From: Avena insularis
Taxonomy: Eukaryota; Streptophyta; Magnoliopsida; Poales; Poaceae
Direction of reading: 5' to 3'
DNA length: 64,000 bases
Assembly (NCBI GenBank): GCA_023614405.1
Contig: CM042690.1
Location: 666,508,802 to 666,572,801, forward strand
The position numbers and the translations under genes were made by a program. The notes beneath the pieces were generated by a model that was not told the origin of the DNA, did no database searches, and saw only the letters and a list, made by a program, of their open reading frames with translations. Below are positions 11,811 to 24,531 of this stretch, in pieces (positions within the stretch are counted from its first letter, which is position 1; each line of letters begins with the position of its first letter).

Positions 11811-12490
11811 TCTAGGTAGATGTACATAGTTTTTTTTTTCCGAAATTCCACCTATCAATTAATAATCATCAACAGCAGTATAAAGAGGACCAAAAATAAT
11901 AAAAATTACAAATATGGCATTAGACCACCTAGCGATAACTATAGACACTAACGCGAACCGAAGGCGCATCATGTTCGCTCCTCCATCATCGCAGCCGAGT
12001 AAAGCTTGTCGTAGTAAAGCTTGTTGCAGTAGACAGGCGGGGTGTCGTCATGCTAAGGCTATAAAGGACCAACGTACTAGAGCAGCAACCATCGCCAATG
12101 ATGACAACCATAGATCGATGGTGACTGACCTGAAAACAAACCAATAAACACGAAAACAGACAGAATCCTAGTAGATCCGTCGGACAAACGACTCATCGAC
12201 GCTAGATGCGCCACTGAAGCGAGGATAGAGTGTGAAGGATCTTATTCTGACTTCAGAACATAGTCGTCACCTCAACATCCCGAAGAAGACACTAAAAAGG
12301 CTAAACAAAGAACAGAAAATCTCCCGCCAGCGAGAGGTCGTGATCCGCCACACCTCCAAGGACCAAGGGCCACCAGAGACGGAGCGGACCGACGACGTCG
12401 CCGGCTAGAGGCGTGGAACTCTAGATGTGTTTTCTCTCCTTCCTGTCTCCTCTCCTTGGCGGCTCGGTACATACCGTTTCTTTTTGGTTT
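11811..12490 (-). mobile_element. Possible decayed non-LTR retroposon or dispersed repeat
   Basis: A T-run (about 11830-11840) reads as a 3' A-tail on the minus strand. The following sequence, with AAAGCTTGTCGTAGTAAAGC and nearby words, has the look of a dispersed repeat common in wheat. No intact ORF, no domain and no flanking duplication were found, so the class is a guess. Confidence 0.3.
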
Positions 12491-12508
12491 TGCTAATTCG
12501 ACTACTAA

Positions 12509-12550
12509 TCTATATCTATATATATATATATATATATACATATATATATT
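12509..12550. repeat. (TA)n microsatellite
   Basis: TATC and TA units give about 40 bp of nearly pure alternating TA. It explains the Tyr/Ile-rich N-terminus of a chance minus-strand ORF. Confidence 0.9.
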
Positions 12551-13217
12551 AATAAGTGAAGGAGTGTTTCTCCTCTTCCTATACTTTTTCGAACAATTTT
12601 ACCTCTTCCAGTTCAAGATATGACACCCTCTATCGTCACTTATAAGTGAAAAAAATGGTTCTTCCGTCAATTTCTTCTCATCCGTCGGTTGTAGTTTGTT
12701 TCAGCGTTTTTTTCCATGGTCATAAATCGTGACGTGGCGGGACTGTTTGTCCCGTGATAAAGCCCACAAAACACAGCAAACTCTCCTTCCAAAAAATGGG
12801 ATGAAACCCTTATCTCTTCTATCCTTCCCCTTTCCCCGCTGCCTTGCATCAGCATGTCCCTCAACGTCTCAACAAGGTCGAGGTATAACGTCTACCTGCG
12901 CTCATGGCGTACGCTGGCACTGACATCGAATTCATCGTGAGGACCATGGACCTTCTCAACATGTCCGATCTCATGGCATTCGCTAGCACTTGTTTCTCTC
13001 ATCGCGGAAACACCGCGAGGCGCCCGATGGTGTGAGGCATGCACCCAGAGCAAGGCGGCATGGAATGTCACGTGGCTTGCCTCCCTTGCGTATGTTGCTG
13101 AAGTCGTGGATGTTGCAGGCGATGTGGAGTCGTGGAGAGTGGTCAGCAGCTTGCCACCGGCTGCGTCAGCGAGGAGGCCAGCAAATATGGATCTCTGAAG
13201 TGGTGAGACTGCTGACG
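12551..13217 (+). other. Flanking sequence left of the nested stack; possible decayed ORF
   Basis: This is the target locus of the solo copia LTR and ends in TGACG (13213-13217), the first copy of the duplication. A plus-strand reading frame starts near ATGGCGTACGC (12905) and has a segment like MSDLMAFAST that recalls F-box-type sequence, but it stops soon. A different frame runs toward the insertion point and, apart from a TGA at 13196-13198, continues on the other side at 46192. I cannot name a family. Confidence 0.35.
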
Positions 13218-13548
13218 TGTTAGGAATGATACCCTAGAGGCTCACATTCCGCCATGTCGCCATGTATTTGTAATCTGGAATCCGACTTAGAGCTAGTTGT
13301 ATGTGTCACTGCAATTGTTGCAGGTGTAGAACCACATACTCATATCTAGCACTAGGAAGTTTGTCCTTAGTCGTTTGAGGTTGGGAAGGAAACCCACTAA
13401 CGAGACTAATTTGTAAGTCGGAAGATGATAATGTTTCACGTGTCATGGGTATGGAGATGCTACTCGCCTTGCATTGCCTTGTCGGAAGAGGTACGATAGC
13501 CGGACCGATCCAAAGGTTAGTAGGACGTGAGCACACTGTCATACGCTC

Positions 13549-14915
13549 TGATACGTCGTAAACGTATCTATAATGTTTGATGCTCCATACTTGCTTTATA
13601 TCAACTTTCTTATGTTTTGTTTACATTTTGAGGTATTTTTATACATTTTATGAAACTAACCTATTAACAATATGCCGCAGTGCCAGTTGCCTGTTTTCTG
13701 CTGTTTTTGGTTTCAGAAAATCTAGTAAGGAAATATTCTCGAAATTGGATGAAACAAAAGCCGAAGTTTCTATTTTTTTCCAACACAAGACGGAGTCCAA
13801 AGCAGAGACGGAGGAGGGCACCGAGGCGACAACACCCTATGGTGGCGCGGGTACCCCCAGGCGTGCCACCAGGTGGTGTGGGCCCCTCGGGCCTCCCACG
13901 ACCTTGCCCCTTCGCCTATATATTTCCCCCGAGATGAAAACCCTAGGACAGGATCAGAATTCCACAAAAAATTCCGCAGCGCCGCCGCCTCCGAAGAGGA
14001 GATTCAGGGGACAGAAGTCTTTGTTCCGGCACCCTGCCGGGACAGGGAAGTGCCCCCGGAGCCATCTCCATGGACTCCACCGCCATCTCCACCTCCGTTG
14101 CTGACTTTCATGATAAGGAGGGAGTAGTTCTCTCTCGAGGCTAAGGGCTCTAGCGGTAGCTATGTGTTCATCTCTCTCTCTATGTGTGATCTTATTGAGA
14201 TCATGAGCTTTGTAATCTAGTTGAATAAGTAGATCTATTCTGATACTCAAGTGCTTTAATTAATCTCTGCTTATCCCCACGTGTGTGAAGTTGATAGTGT
14301 GCACACTGTGTGGCACTTAGGCTAAGGTTACATAAATACTTATCATGAGTATAATTTGAGTTAGATGTCTCTATGATATTGTGGTGTTTGTTGGAACCAT
14401 ATAGCGCTCAAGGTGATAGTGAGGGGTTATCTAGATAGGGAATATGAACTTTAAGGTGTGCTATTATAGCCCTATATCGTCCAACCGGAGAGTAGTTCAG
14501 GGTAGCATAATAAAGAGAAGATATTTATATGAGAGTGTCCACTAGTGAAAGTATGATCCCTAGGCCTTGTTTCTAAGCATTGAAACACCATTTATAATCA
14601 ATCTTGTTACATGTTTGCTTACTGCCACTCTTATTTTAGATTGCAATTACCACTTATAATCATTCATATTACTTGTATTTCACTATCTCTTCGCCGAACT
14701 AGTGCACATATACACCTGACAAGTGTATTGGGGACATAAGAGACTTCTTGTATCTTGATTGCAGGGTTGCTTGAGAGGGATACCTTTGACCACTTCCTCC
14801 CTAAGTTCGATAAACCTTGGGTGATCCAGTTAAGGAAAACTTGATATTGTTCTACAAACCTCTGCACTTGGAGGCCCAACACTGTCTCCAAGAATAGAAA
14901 CGTGCGTAGACATCA
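13549..14915 (+). repeat. 5' LTR of the outer gypsy element
   Basis: It starts TGATACGTCG, ends GTAGACATCA, and is 1367 bp. The first 20 bases hold an imperfect palindrome. CTATATATTT near 13916 is a possible TATA box. It aligns with the split 3' LTR (1378 bp without inserts). Confidence 0.9.
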
Positions 14916-14925
14916 AGCTATTTTT

Positions 14926-14943
14926 TGGCGCCGTTGCTGGGGA
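14926..14943 (+). other. Primer-binding site (tRNA-Asp type), outer gypsy
   Basis: TGGCGCCGTTGCTGGGGA lies 10 bp after the LTR. It matches the Athila-type tRNA-Asp primer site except for one T in place of C. Confidence 0.8.
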
Positions 14944-15088
14944 GGTAATGTAAAAGGTACTCACATCTTCTGGCTACTAAGCTATCTTATAGTATTGTTG
15001 CTGGTGTGTGAGGGATCGAAGTTATTTCCTTTAGATTCTGCAATTATATCTTTCTGTTTCTTGTTTTTATTTTCACTAGTTAGGTTTA

Positions 15089-15981
15089 ATGGAAAACAAT
15101 AACAAAATTAGAGAGCTTTATAGTATTTATCTTGAGTTAGGACATGAAGTGTTTGAAGAGAAAATTAAAAAACCTATGGAACTTTATTTGCATGCTAATA
15201 GCAGTGTTATTAGTATGAATTCTTTGAACACCATTATTGATAATGCTATGGAAAAGTCCAAGCTTGGGGAAGCTGGTTTTGATGAGCATGATATTTTTAG
15301 TCCCCCAAGCACGGAGGAGAAAATTTACTTTGATGATACTATACCTCCGATATATGATGATTACAATTATGAATATGATATTTTCAGTCCACCTACTATT
15401 GAGGAGAAAATTAATTATGATTACAATATGCCTCCTTTATTTGATGATTATGGTGATGATAATAATAATTATAGCTATTTTGTTGAATTTTCTCCCACTA
15501 CGATTAATAAGACTGAGAATGCTTATAGGAGAGTAATAATTATTTTATGCATTTGGCTCATGATAAGAATGTTTTATGTGATATTTATATTGTTAATTTT
15601 ATTCATGATGCTACTGAAAGTTATTATGAGAGAGGGAAACATGGTTTTATGTATCTCAACAATATTAAGTTTCCCCTCTTTATGTTGAAAATTTTGAAGT
15701 TGCACTTGTTTTGCTTTTCTATGCTTGTTGCTCTGTGCTTTTATGACTTGTTTCTTTACAAGATTGTTTTTCATAGGAAGTGGGTTAGACTTAAATTTAT
15801 TCCATATTTGCTTCTTGATGCTATCTTTTACTTCAATTCATATTTCTTATTTGAGCATCATCGAAATTATCATGCCTATCTTAATGGCTATAAAGAAAGA
15901 GCTTTTGGGAGACAACCCATTATAGTTTCACTTTCAGTTTATTTTTGTTTTCTTGAGTCTTGGAAGTTATTGCCTCTGTAA
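15089..15981 (+). pseudogene. Acidic, Tyr/Asn-rich retroelement ORF of unknown function, frameshifted
   Basis: The frame opens at 15089 and encodes a very acidic protein with a duplicated motif, DIFSPPSTEEKI and DIFSPPTIEEKI, at about residues 67-78 and 98-109. Each copy is followed by Asp/Tyr-rich sequence. At about 15530 the sense continues in the frame opening at 15547 (HLAHDKNVLCDIY..., then hydrophobic stretches), so one frameshift joins two parts up to the stop at 15979-15981. It lies just inside the gypsy 5' LTR, where gag is expected, but shows no gag or zinc-knuckle motif. I recall similar ORFs in Triticeae Athila-type elements; the function is unknown. Confidence 0.6.
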
Positions 15982-18096
15982 TAACCTCTTCTTATCCTTT
16001 TTGTTTTTTTTTGTGCCAAGAATAACCTCTAATGAGAGGGAAGTAAGATATAGGGAAGTTGTTATCCCGAAACAGATTTTTGTGCGTCACTGTAAAAAAT
16101 CATGAAAAATCTCAGTACGTCGGATTGAGCTGTATTATTACCCAACTTTAGTTAGTTTTGCACTTTTCGATTTGAGCAACATAATATTTTCAAAAAAATC
16201 GGTCTTTACCTGCTGGTCTGTTTTGACAGATTTTTATCATTATTTGCATCTGCCTCTTAATCTGTTTCTTTTTGAGTTCTATTTGATCACCTGAGCTTTT
16301 AAAAGAAATTGCTACAGTTGCTTATGTTTTAATGGATGATTTACTTGAGTTGAAACTTAACCCAAAGGATTATTATTTTGAACACACTAATGCTGCTAAT
16401 GAAGATTGTGTGAAGTTTTGTATGAAGGAAGTTTTCAAGTGCAGAGAGAGAATGATGTGATGAGATAAAGTATGGACAAAAGCTCAAGCTTGGGGATGCC
16501 ACCCGTGTCACCCCAAGAAATATCAAGAAGAAGAAGTCTCAAAGCTTGAGGATGCCCAAGGCATCCCCTTCTTCATCAATAATCTCAGGTCTTCTTTTAA
16601 GACACTTTATTTTTATTACCTTATGCACTATGTGTTGTTCTTAGAGCGTCTTTGTTTTTAGTATTCTTTTGCTTTCTTTGCCACAATAAGTTTGTTGGAT
16701 CCCAACACACTTTTTTTGGAGAGAGACACACCCAGTTTTTCATTGCCTAGAACACTCTAGTTTTTACTCCTATTGTTCTGTGAGTGTTCTCCTTTGCTAG
16801 CACAGCGTTTAGCTTTAGTTTTCTTATTATTTTGGCTTAGAACTTTTTAGTTCTTCTTTGTAGATGGGTGAGACATGCTCTCTGGTCTTTATTGATTATT
16901 ATCTTTGAGAGTTGTTTCAGATAAGTCAATTGGTGTTGGAAAAGAGTAGGAAGTTTCATGCTTATAGTGGTACAAAAGGAAGCTTGTTTTGACTGTGGCT
17001 TAGACTTTATCATGTCATGCTAGATGTTGCTTTGACCATATGCTTAGTGATTATTGTTGTAGCATGACTTGTTTCAAACAATTGAGATTGCTTAATGTGC
17101 CTTGAAAGAATCATGTGTTGTTTTAGCATACAAAAGCATAATATTGTGATATTCTCCTTTGATGATTTATTTGGGTTGACTTGGCACGTGCTTACACCAT
17201 GTTAAGACTATGAACCAGTCACCATAGCCTCTATGATCATTTAGTTTTTGACTTGCAATATCACTTTATGCTTTAATTAATAATGTTTTGTCGCTTTGCA
17301 TGATTATGGCCATTATTGCTCTCTTAGTTGGTCGCTCCCAGTCTTTTGCTAGCCTCCACCTGTACTGAGTATGAGTTCTACTCATGCATCCAACTCCCAA
17401 GAAACCAAGTTATTCCAAAGATTCCACTATAAATTCCTATGCATGGTGTGTTACACCATTCCAAGTATATTCATGTTTTTATCTATCTTCCAAATTAAAC
17501 TTGTTATGTGAAAATTAGTGATTAAAGCTCTCACAAACTTGATGGCACACTTTATTTTCTTGCACTTAATAAACTTGAACAATTGTGTCCATCTATGTTG
17601 CTTATATGCTTGCACTTTATAAGTTGTGAATTAGCAAAACCATGTTACCATGGGGAACGTTTTCAACATTGAACTTATCATTCAGTTGATATCATGTTCT
17701 TTTGTTTATGGATCCCGGCGGTGTGAAATAAAAGGGGAGATTGTAAGCTCATGGAGTTTGTATGTGTGTTAGAGAAACGCCTGGGCGGCTAGCCTAAGCC
17801 ATGCATAATCATGGTGGAAACTTGTAGCATAACCATAGTGAGTATTCTATGAAGCATCCTCAATAAAAACCTATGCAAATAGCAAATAAAAAGATCGCTG
17901 AGATGCTCATTGTCTGTTGCCTTGTCATTTTGATATGGGAAAGCTCCTGTGTCATGGGGCAAGGGGTACCCCGTTGGCGGTTCTCCATGATACACATGTA
18001 CTTACAATGACAAGAACTTACTTGTGACTAAAGTTGAATAGCATGAGGTTAGGTACTCGTAAGCAAGTGTCATGAGATTTTCAACTTATAACTTGT
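15982..18096 (+). mobile_element. Outer gypsy non-coding internal region (left part)
   Basis: This is an AT-rich region without long ORFs. Parts of it (for example 16480-16570 and 17300-18060) reappear inverted in the second gypsy element at 21700-21800 and 20440-21140. It ends in CTTGT (18092-18096), the left copy of the duplication made by that second element. Confidence 0.8.
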
Positions 18097-19724
18097 TGAT
18101 GCCTCAATGCACGGCGCCCAGAAAAATGCTTGATGGCGGTGTTAATGTAGAGTTCGTTGGGAACCCCAAGAGGAAGGTATGATGAGCACAGCAGCAAGTT
18201 TCCCTCAGTTATTAAACCAAGGTTTAATCGAACCAGTAGGAGCAAGGAAACACCCCAAAGGTGTTACTAGCTGAGCTTTGGCAGTGCGCACTACCGGTGC
18301 TAGTAGCAATGTGGAGACCTGCATAACACAACCACAGAACTTTGTCCCCAACTTGCGATGAGGTTGTCAATCTCACCGTGTTTTGCGGAAAACAAAGGAT
18401 TAAATGTATCGAATGGAAAGAAGTAAAAGTTTGCAGAAAGTAAACACAAAGAAGTAAAAGATTGTAGATTGTATATAAAAGACAAGGACCGGGATCCATA
18501 GTTCACTAGAGGTGGCTCTCCTTAGATAGATAACATGCTGGGTGAACAAATTACAACGGGGCAATTGACAAACACCGAGAAAGCAATACATGCATATACT
18601 AATCATCTTGACTCCTTTGAGACTTGATTGGGCATTACAACATTATACATAGACCGCCATCCAACTGCATCTATGACTAATAATCCACCTTCAGGTTATC
18701 ATCCGAACCCCTCCGATTATTAAGTTGCAAGCAACAAATTATTTCTTTACGAATTGCGTGTAAAGTAAACAATACGATTGTTCTATGAACAAAGGATTGT
18801 TGTTTTCTCCCTAGTAGCAACAGCACATCTAGTACCTTAGAGATTTCTGTCACTTCCCTAGATTACCAGAGGCATGAACCCACTATCGAGCATAAATACT
18901 AACTCTTGGAGTTGCTAGCATCTACTTGGCCAAGATAGCTACTATCAACGAAAAGCATGCAAGATCACAAATAACAAAGACATGATAGAATCAATAATCA
19001 ATCTGAAATAACATCTCAATATCCATCGGATCCCCGCAAACACAACATGCAGAATTACAAATAGATGATCTTGATCATGAGCAGACTCACAAGATCTAGA
19101 CATGAAAGCACAAAGGAGGAGAACTAGCCATCTAGCTACTACATGGATCCGTAGTCCAAGGATGAACTACTCACGCATCACACCGGAGGCTTGCATGGTG
19201 ATGAAGAAGGCCTCTAGGGTGAATTCCCCTCTCCGGCAGGGTGCCGGGAAGAGCTTCAGATCCCTCCCGATCTAGGGATGGAGATGATGGAGGCTACAGA
19301 CTCTTTCATGGATTTTTGATCGGGTACTTAGGGTTTTCGTCCCGAGGGCAATATATAGGCGGAAGGAGAGGTCGAGGGGGTGCCTAGGCTGGCCACACCA
19401 CCCCCTGGCGCGGGCCAGGCCTAGCCGCATGGCCAGGTGGTGTGGCCGCCCTCTGGCCCCTCTCCGTCTCGTATTCTGGCACTTGATGACATCCGGAAAA
19501 ATAGGCACTTTGGCTTTTGTCCCGTCCAATTCCGAGAATATTCATTTTCTGACTTTCCTAGAACCAAAAACAGCAGAAAACAGGCAGCTGGCACTGTGGC
19601 TCTTGTTAATAGGTTAGTCCAAGAAATCATATGAAAAGTACTCCAAAGTTGGAACAAAACACAAGAAAGTGGATAAAACCAAGCATGGAACATCAAAAAT
19701 TATAGATACATTTGCAATGTATCA
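18097..19724 (-). repeat. 3' LTR of the second gypsy element
   Basis: On the minus strand it starts TGATACATTGCAAATG and ends with TTGAGGCATCA, 1628 bp. It contains about 110 bp (near 18942-19044) that are missing from the 5' LTR copy near 25394. Confidence 0.9.
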
Positions 19725-22430
19725 ACATCCCCAAGCTTAACTCCTGCTCGTCCTCGAGTAGGTAAGTGATAAAAAGAAAGAATAATTTTTGAGGTGACAT
19801 GCACCATCAAAGACTTGATCAAAGTATTTGTAAAACATTCAAATCTGGGATCATAGTACTTCAATCATAACATGAAAGACAAAGTTCTAGAAATAAGCAA
19901 AGAAACTATGATGCAACATGAAAAGGCACAAACAAAAGATTCATGAATAACAATGCTTTGCAAGACGTTTGTTTGTTTCACATAAAGAAAACATAGCATA
20001 ATAGTATTCAGCTTGTCCCTTAATAGAGTAGCAAATATAAATGCATAGGACACCTTCAAAGTTCATAAGAGTGATTAGGTACAATAGTTTAAAACAAGCA
20101 ATATCAAGTTATGCATCAATCAACTAGTCTTGGGACAATGCACATAGAACTAAGAATGGCCACTATGCTCTCAAAGTAGGCGCATAAAGATAGAAGGTGG
20201 AGACTCAATATAATGGTGGAAGAAAGGCCTTTAAAAGGAAGTAGGGATTCAAGTCTCATAAAGAGCTTCCAAAAATTATGGTACTTATAGCTTTCAGCTC
20301 TCATTGCCCCTATCATAAGCATCTTTAAGGTGATTAAGGTTAAAGTGACACAACTAAGATGATGTGCTTGACAAGTTATAAACCAAAATCTCATGCCCCT
20401 TACTTACGAAGACCGATCCTCATGCTACTCAAATTCAGTCACGAGTAAGCTCTTGTCATTGTAAGTATATGTGTATCATTAAGAACCGCCAACGGGGTAC
20501 CCCTTGCACATGATACGGGAGCTTTCCCATAATCAAAATGACAAGGCAAGCAGACAATGAGCATCTCAGCGATCTTTTTATTTGCTATTTGCATAGGTTT
20601 TTATTGAGGATGCTTCATAGAGTTCTCATTATGGTGATGCTGCAAGTTTCCACCATGATTAGGCAAGGCTTAGGCTAGCGGCCTAGGCGTTTCACTAACA
20701 CACATACAAACTCCATGATATTACAAGTCCCACTTTTATTTCACACCGCCGGGATCCATAAGCAAAAGAACATGATATCAACGGGGTATAAAGTACAAGT
20801 GCAATGTTGAAAGCGTTCCCCATGAAACATGGTTCTGCTAATTTCAACTTATAAAGTGCTAGCATATACGCAACAAAGAAGGACCCAATGGTTCAAGTTT
20901 ATTAGATACAAAAAGTAAAGTGTGCCATCAAGTTCGTGAGAGCTTTAATCACTAGTTTTCTCATAACAAGTTTAATTTGGAAGGTAAACAAAGGCATGAA
21001 TATACTTGGAATAGCATAAGCTAGTAGGTAGGTATGGTGGACTCTTCGGAATAACTTGGTTTAGGGAGTTGGATGCATGAGTGGAACTCATACTTGGTTG
21101 TGGAGGCTAGCAAAAGACTGGGAGCGACAAACTAAGAGAGCAATAATGGCCATAATCATGCAGAGCGACAAAACATCATTGATCAAAGCATAAGGTGATA
21201 CTACAAGTTGAAAACTAAAGGATCATAAAGGCTTATGGTGACTTGTGATAGTCATAACATGGTGTGAGCATGCGCCAAGTCAACCCAAATAAAGCATCAA
21301 AGGAGAATACCACTATACTATGCTTTAATATGCTAAAACAATGCATGATTCATCCAAGGCACATTAAGCAATATCAATTGTTTATAACAAGTCATGCTAC
21401 AGCAAACAATACTAAGAATAAAGCCAAAACAATATCAAGCATGGCATGACAAAGCATAGACCACAGTAAAAAACGAGCTCTTTTTACCACATAAGCATGG
21501 ACTTTTCTACTCTTTTCCAAACCAAACCAAACTATTTGCAAACCAATGTATGAAAGAGGGGGTCCAACCAATTTATTCAGCAAACTAAGCAAATAAAAGC
21601 AAACGAAAAACCAAAACAAAAACGAAAAGAAGACGCTCCAAGAACAACACAACTGTGCATGAAACAATAAAAATGGAGCGTTTAGAAGAAACCTGGAATT
21701 TTTATTGATGAAGAAGGGGATGCCTTGGGCATCCCCAAGCTTTGACGCTTGTAATTATTGGATATTTCTTGGGGTGACACGCGTGGCATCCCCAAGCTTG
21801 AGGTTTAGTCCATCCTTCATCTCATTACTCATTCATTCCATACACCTGAAAATTTTCCTTCATACAAAACTTCACACAATCTTTATTAGCAACATTAGTG
21901 CACTCAAGATAAATAAGTCTAGGTTAAGTTCTAACACCAAGTAAACTTCCATTAGAACACTAGCTATTGTATCACTTTCCTCAAAAAGCTCAATTCCCCA
22001 AAATAACTCAAAAAGGAACCAACAAGAAGCAAATGCAGAAAATGGCAGAAATCTGTCAAAACAGACCAGCAGGTAAATACGAATTTTTTCTAAGACCTTC
22101 TATTGCTCAAATCAAAAAGTGTTTAACTAACGAAAGTTAGATAACAACCTGGGGCAGAAGCACAAACAATTACAGCTCAATCCGTCATACATATCTCTCT
22201 CACGAATATTTACGGTGAAGCATAAAAATCTGTTTCGGGACAGCAACTTTCCCAAACATTACTTCTCTCTCATTAGAGGTTACTCTTGGCACAAAAAGCA
22301 AATAAAAAGGATAAGGAGATATTATTACAGAGGTAATAACTTCCAAGACTCATCTAAAACTTTTGGGTTGTCTCCCAATAAGTACTTTTCTTTAACGCCT
22401 TTAAGTTAGGCATAAGAAGCAAAGAAAGAA
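19725..22430 (-). mobile_element. Second gypsy element, non-coding 3' internal region
   Basis: There is no long ORF. CATCCCCAAGCTTAACTCCT directly after the LTR gives the purine-rich tract (AAGCTTGGGGATG) on the minus strand. The region is homologous to 27493-28132 and to 16480-18090 of the outer element. Confidence 0.85.
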
Positions 22431-22868
22431 TCAAGTGTTCTCAAATGAAGAAGCATTAAGACCAAATTTTGTTTTCATAGGATAAGTAAAAGAAATCTTT
22501 TCTCTCTTTTTAGGGAAGTGTTCTATACCTTTCTTGAGTGGGAGTTGATATTTAACGGTGCCTTCTTTCATATCAATGATGGCACCAATAGTTTTAAGAA
22601 AAGGTCTTCCCAAAGTAATAGGACAAGAAGCATTGTATTCAACATCCAAAACATAGAAATCAACGGGGACATAGGAATCGTTAACCATAATAAGAACATC
22701 ATTAAGACTCCCCATGAGTTTATTTTTAGCATTATCATCAAGTGGGACATTCAAATAACAATCTTCAAGAGGAGGCAAATCAAGCATATCATAAATCCTT
22801 CTAGGCATAATAGAAACACTACTATCAAGATCACATAAAGCTTTGAAATCAAATTCATTCACTTTCAT
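22431..22868 (-). pseudogene. Retrotransposon aspartic protease region
   Basis: This encodes 145 residues with the features of an Athila-type retropepsin: FDFKALCDL near the start, SIMPRRIYDML, the hydrophobic strand VPVDFYVLDV, and ITLGRPFLKT near residue 88, the conserved second half. The catalytic loop that should read Asp-x-Gly reads Asp-Leu-Asp (DLDSSVS, residues 13-19), so the glycine is replaced and activity is doubtful. The frame is the same as gag upstream, from which it is separated by a TAA at 22893-22895 and eight codons. The first ATG used here is therefore probably internal to a former gag-protease polyprotein. Confidence 0.75.
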
Positions 22869-22892
22869 ATTAATGATGGGTTCCCAGCCATC

Positions 22893-24371
22893 TTATTGTT
22901 TTATAGGAATAGAAGCTTTATGTTTCATCTTTTCTTCTTTAATCTTTATGAGAGCATCAGTAATGTGTTTTGTAAAAGCCATGTTCATAGCACTAGCATT
23001 AGGACTTTTAGCAAGCTTTTGTAGGAACTTAATAACTTTAGAGATATTGTAACCATCAAGATCAAAACCATACTTATCATCTAAAGTAGTAGAACTATTA
23101 CTAGCCTCAACACTAGTGGTGGTAATAGTAGAAACACTAATGTTTCTAGCAATTTCATCTTCTCTTTCCCACTTAGCATGTAATTCAGCTAATAGTCTAA
23201 CATTTTCATTAATTCTTACTTGTATAGCATTAGTAGCTGCAAAGGGATTCTCATTAGTTTCAGGTTTAGCAGCCATTTTATTCAAAGATGATTGAGCTTC
23301 AGCCAAAGATGCTATATTTCTTTCAGCATTAGAGAGTTTTTCCTCAATAGTTTTATTGAAAGCAGTTTGTTTACTAATAAACTCTTTAAGCATAACTTCA
23401 AGTTCAGAGGGAGCACTCTTATTATTGTTGTAAGAATTTCCATAAGCATTACCATTGTTGGGAGGGAATGGCTTATAATTGTTGTTACCAAAATTGTTCC
23501 TATAAGCATTATTACCATAAACATTGTTGCCAAAATTGTTATTTCTTATGAAGTTCACATCAATTTGCTCTTCTTGAGCAACCAAAGAGGCTAAAGGAAC
23601 ATTATTTGGATCAATATGGGTTTTCCCATTAACAAGCATAGACATAATAATATCAATCTTATCACTCAAGGAGGAAGTTTCCTCAACATAATTTACCTTC
23701 CTACCTTGTGGAGCTCTCTCAGTATGCCATTCAGAATAATTAACCATCATATTGTCTAGAAGTTTTGTTGCAGCACCCAAAGTGATGGTCATAAAGGTAC
23801 CTCCAGCAGCAGAATCCAATAGGTTCCTTGAAGAATAGTTCAATCCTGCATAAAAAGTTTGGATGATCATCCAAGCAGTCAGTCCATGAGTGGGACAATA
23901 CTTTACCAAAGATTTCATTCTTTCCCAAGCTTGAGCAACATGTTCATTATCAAGTTGTTTAAACTTCATTATTTCACTTCTCATAGATATAATCTTAGCA
24001 GGAGGATAGTATTTTCCAATAAAAGCATCTTTGCATTTAGTCCAAGATTCAATACTATTCCTAGTTAAGGAATTCAACCATTCTTTAGCTTTTCCTCTCA
24101 AAGAGAAAGGAAATAATTTTAGCTTAATAATATCACCATCTATATCCCTATGCTTTTGCATCTCACAAAGTTCAACAAAGTTATTTAGATGGGAAGCAGC
24201 ATCTTCATTACCAATACCAGAATATTGCTCTCTCATAACAAGATTGAGTAAAGCAGGTTTTATCTCAAAGAAAGTATTTTCAGCCACAGGTGGAGCAATA
24301 GGTGAGCTCATAAAATCGTTGTTGTTGGTGCTAGTGAAGTCACACAACTTAGTGTTTTCAAGAGTAGTCAT
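22893..24371 (-). CDS. Retrotransposon gag protein
   Basis: This is a 492-residue ORF. Residues about 60-165 form the retrotransposon gag capsid-like domain, with FPFSLRGKAKEWLNSL, the conserved tryptophans and FIGKYYPP as recognisable parts. Residues about 275-310 are rich in Asn, Phe and Gly (NNFGNNVYGN), followed by a likely coiled coil (KTIEEKLSNAERN, about 340-375). No CCHC zinc knuckle is seen. The protein would form the particle that packages the element RNA. The ORF lies about 160 bp inside the primer site and ends at an in-frame TAA before the protease region. Confidence 0.85.
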   Translation of the reverse strand: MTTLENTKLCDFTSTNNNDFMSSPIAPPVAENTFFEIKPALLNLVMREQYSGIGNEDAASHLNNFVELCEMQKHRDIDGDIIKLKLFPFSLRGKAKEWLNSLTRNSIESWTKCKDAFIGKYYPPAKIISMRSEIMKFKQLDNEHVAQAWERMKSLVKYCPTHGLTAWMIIQTFYAGLNYSSRNLLDSAAGGTFMTITLGAATKLLDNMMVNYSEWHTERAPQGRKVNYVEETSSLSDKIDIIMSMLVNGKTHIDPNNVPLASLVAQEEQIDVNFIRNNNFGNNVYGNNAYRNNFGNNNYKPFPPNNGNAYGNSYNNNKSAPSELEVMLKEFISKQTAFNKTIEEKLSNAERNIASLAEAQSSLNKMAAKPETNENPFAATNAIQVRINENVRLLAELHAKWEREDEIARNISVSTITTTSVEASNSSTTLDDKYGFDLDGYNISKVIKFLQKLAKSPNASAMNMAFTKHITDALIKIKEEKMKHKASIPIKQ

Positions 24372-24531
24372 TTTTTTGGGTTTTCAAATAAGAAAGCAAA
24401 CTAGTTAAACTATTTTTTTGTGTTTTTGAATAACAAAACAAGCAAACAAAGCAAAAAGAAACTAAGCAAAACAAAAACAACAAAGTAAATAGATTGGTTA
24501 TGAGGACTCCCCTTGTGAAGATGTCCTTGAC

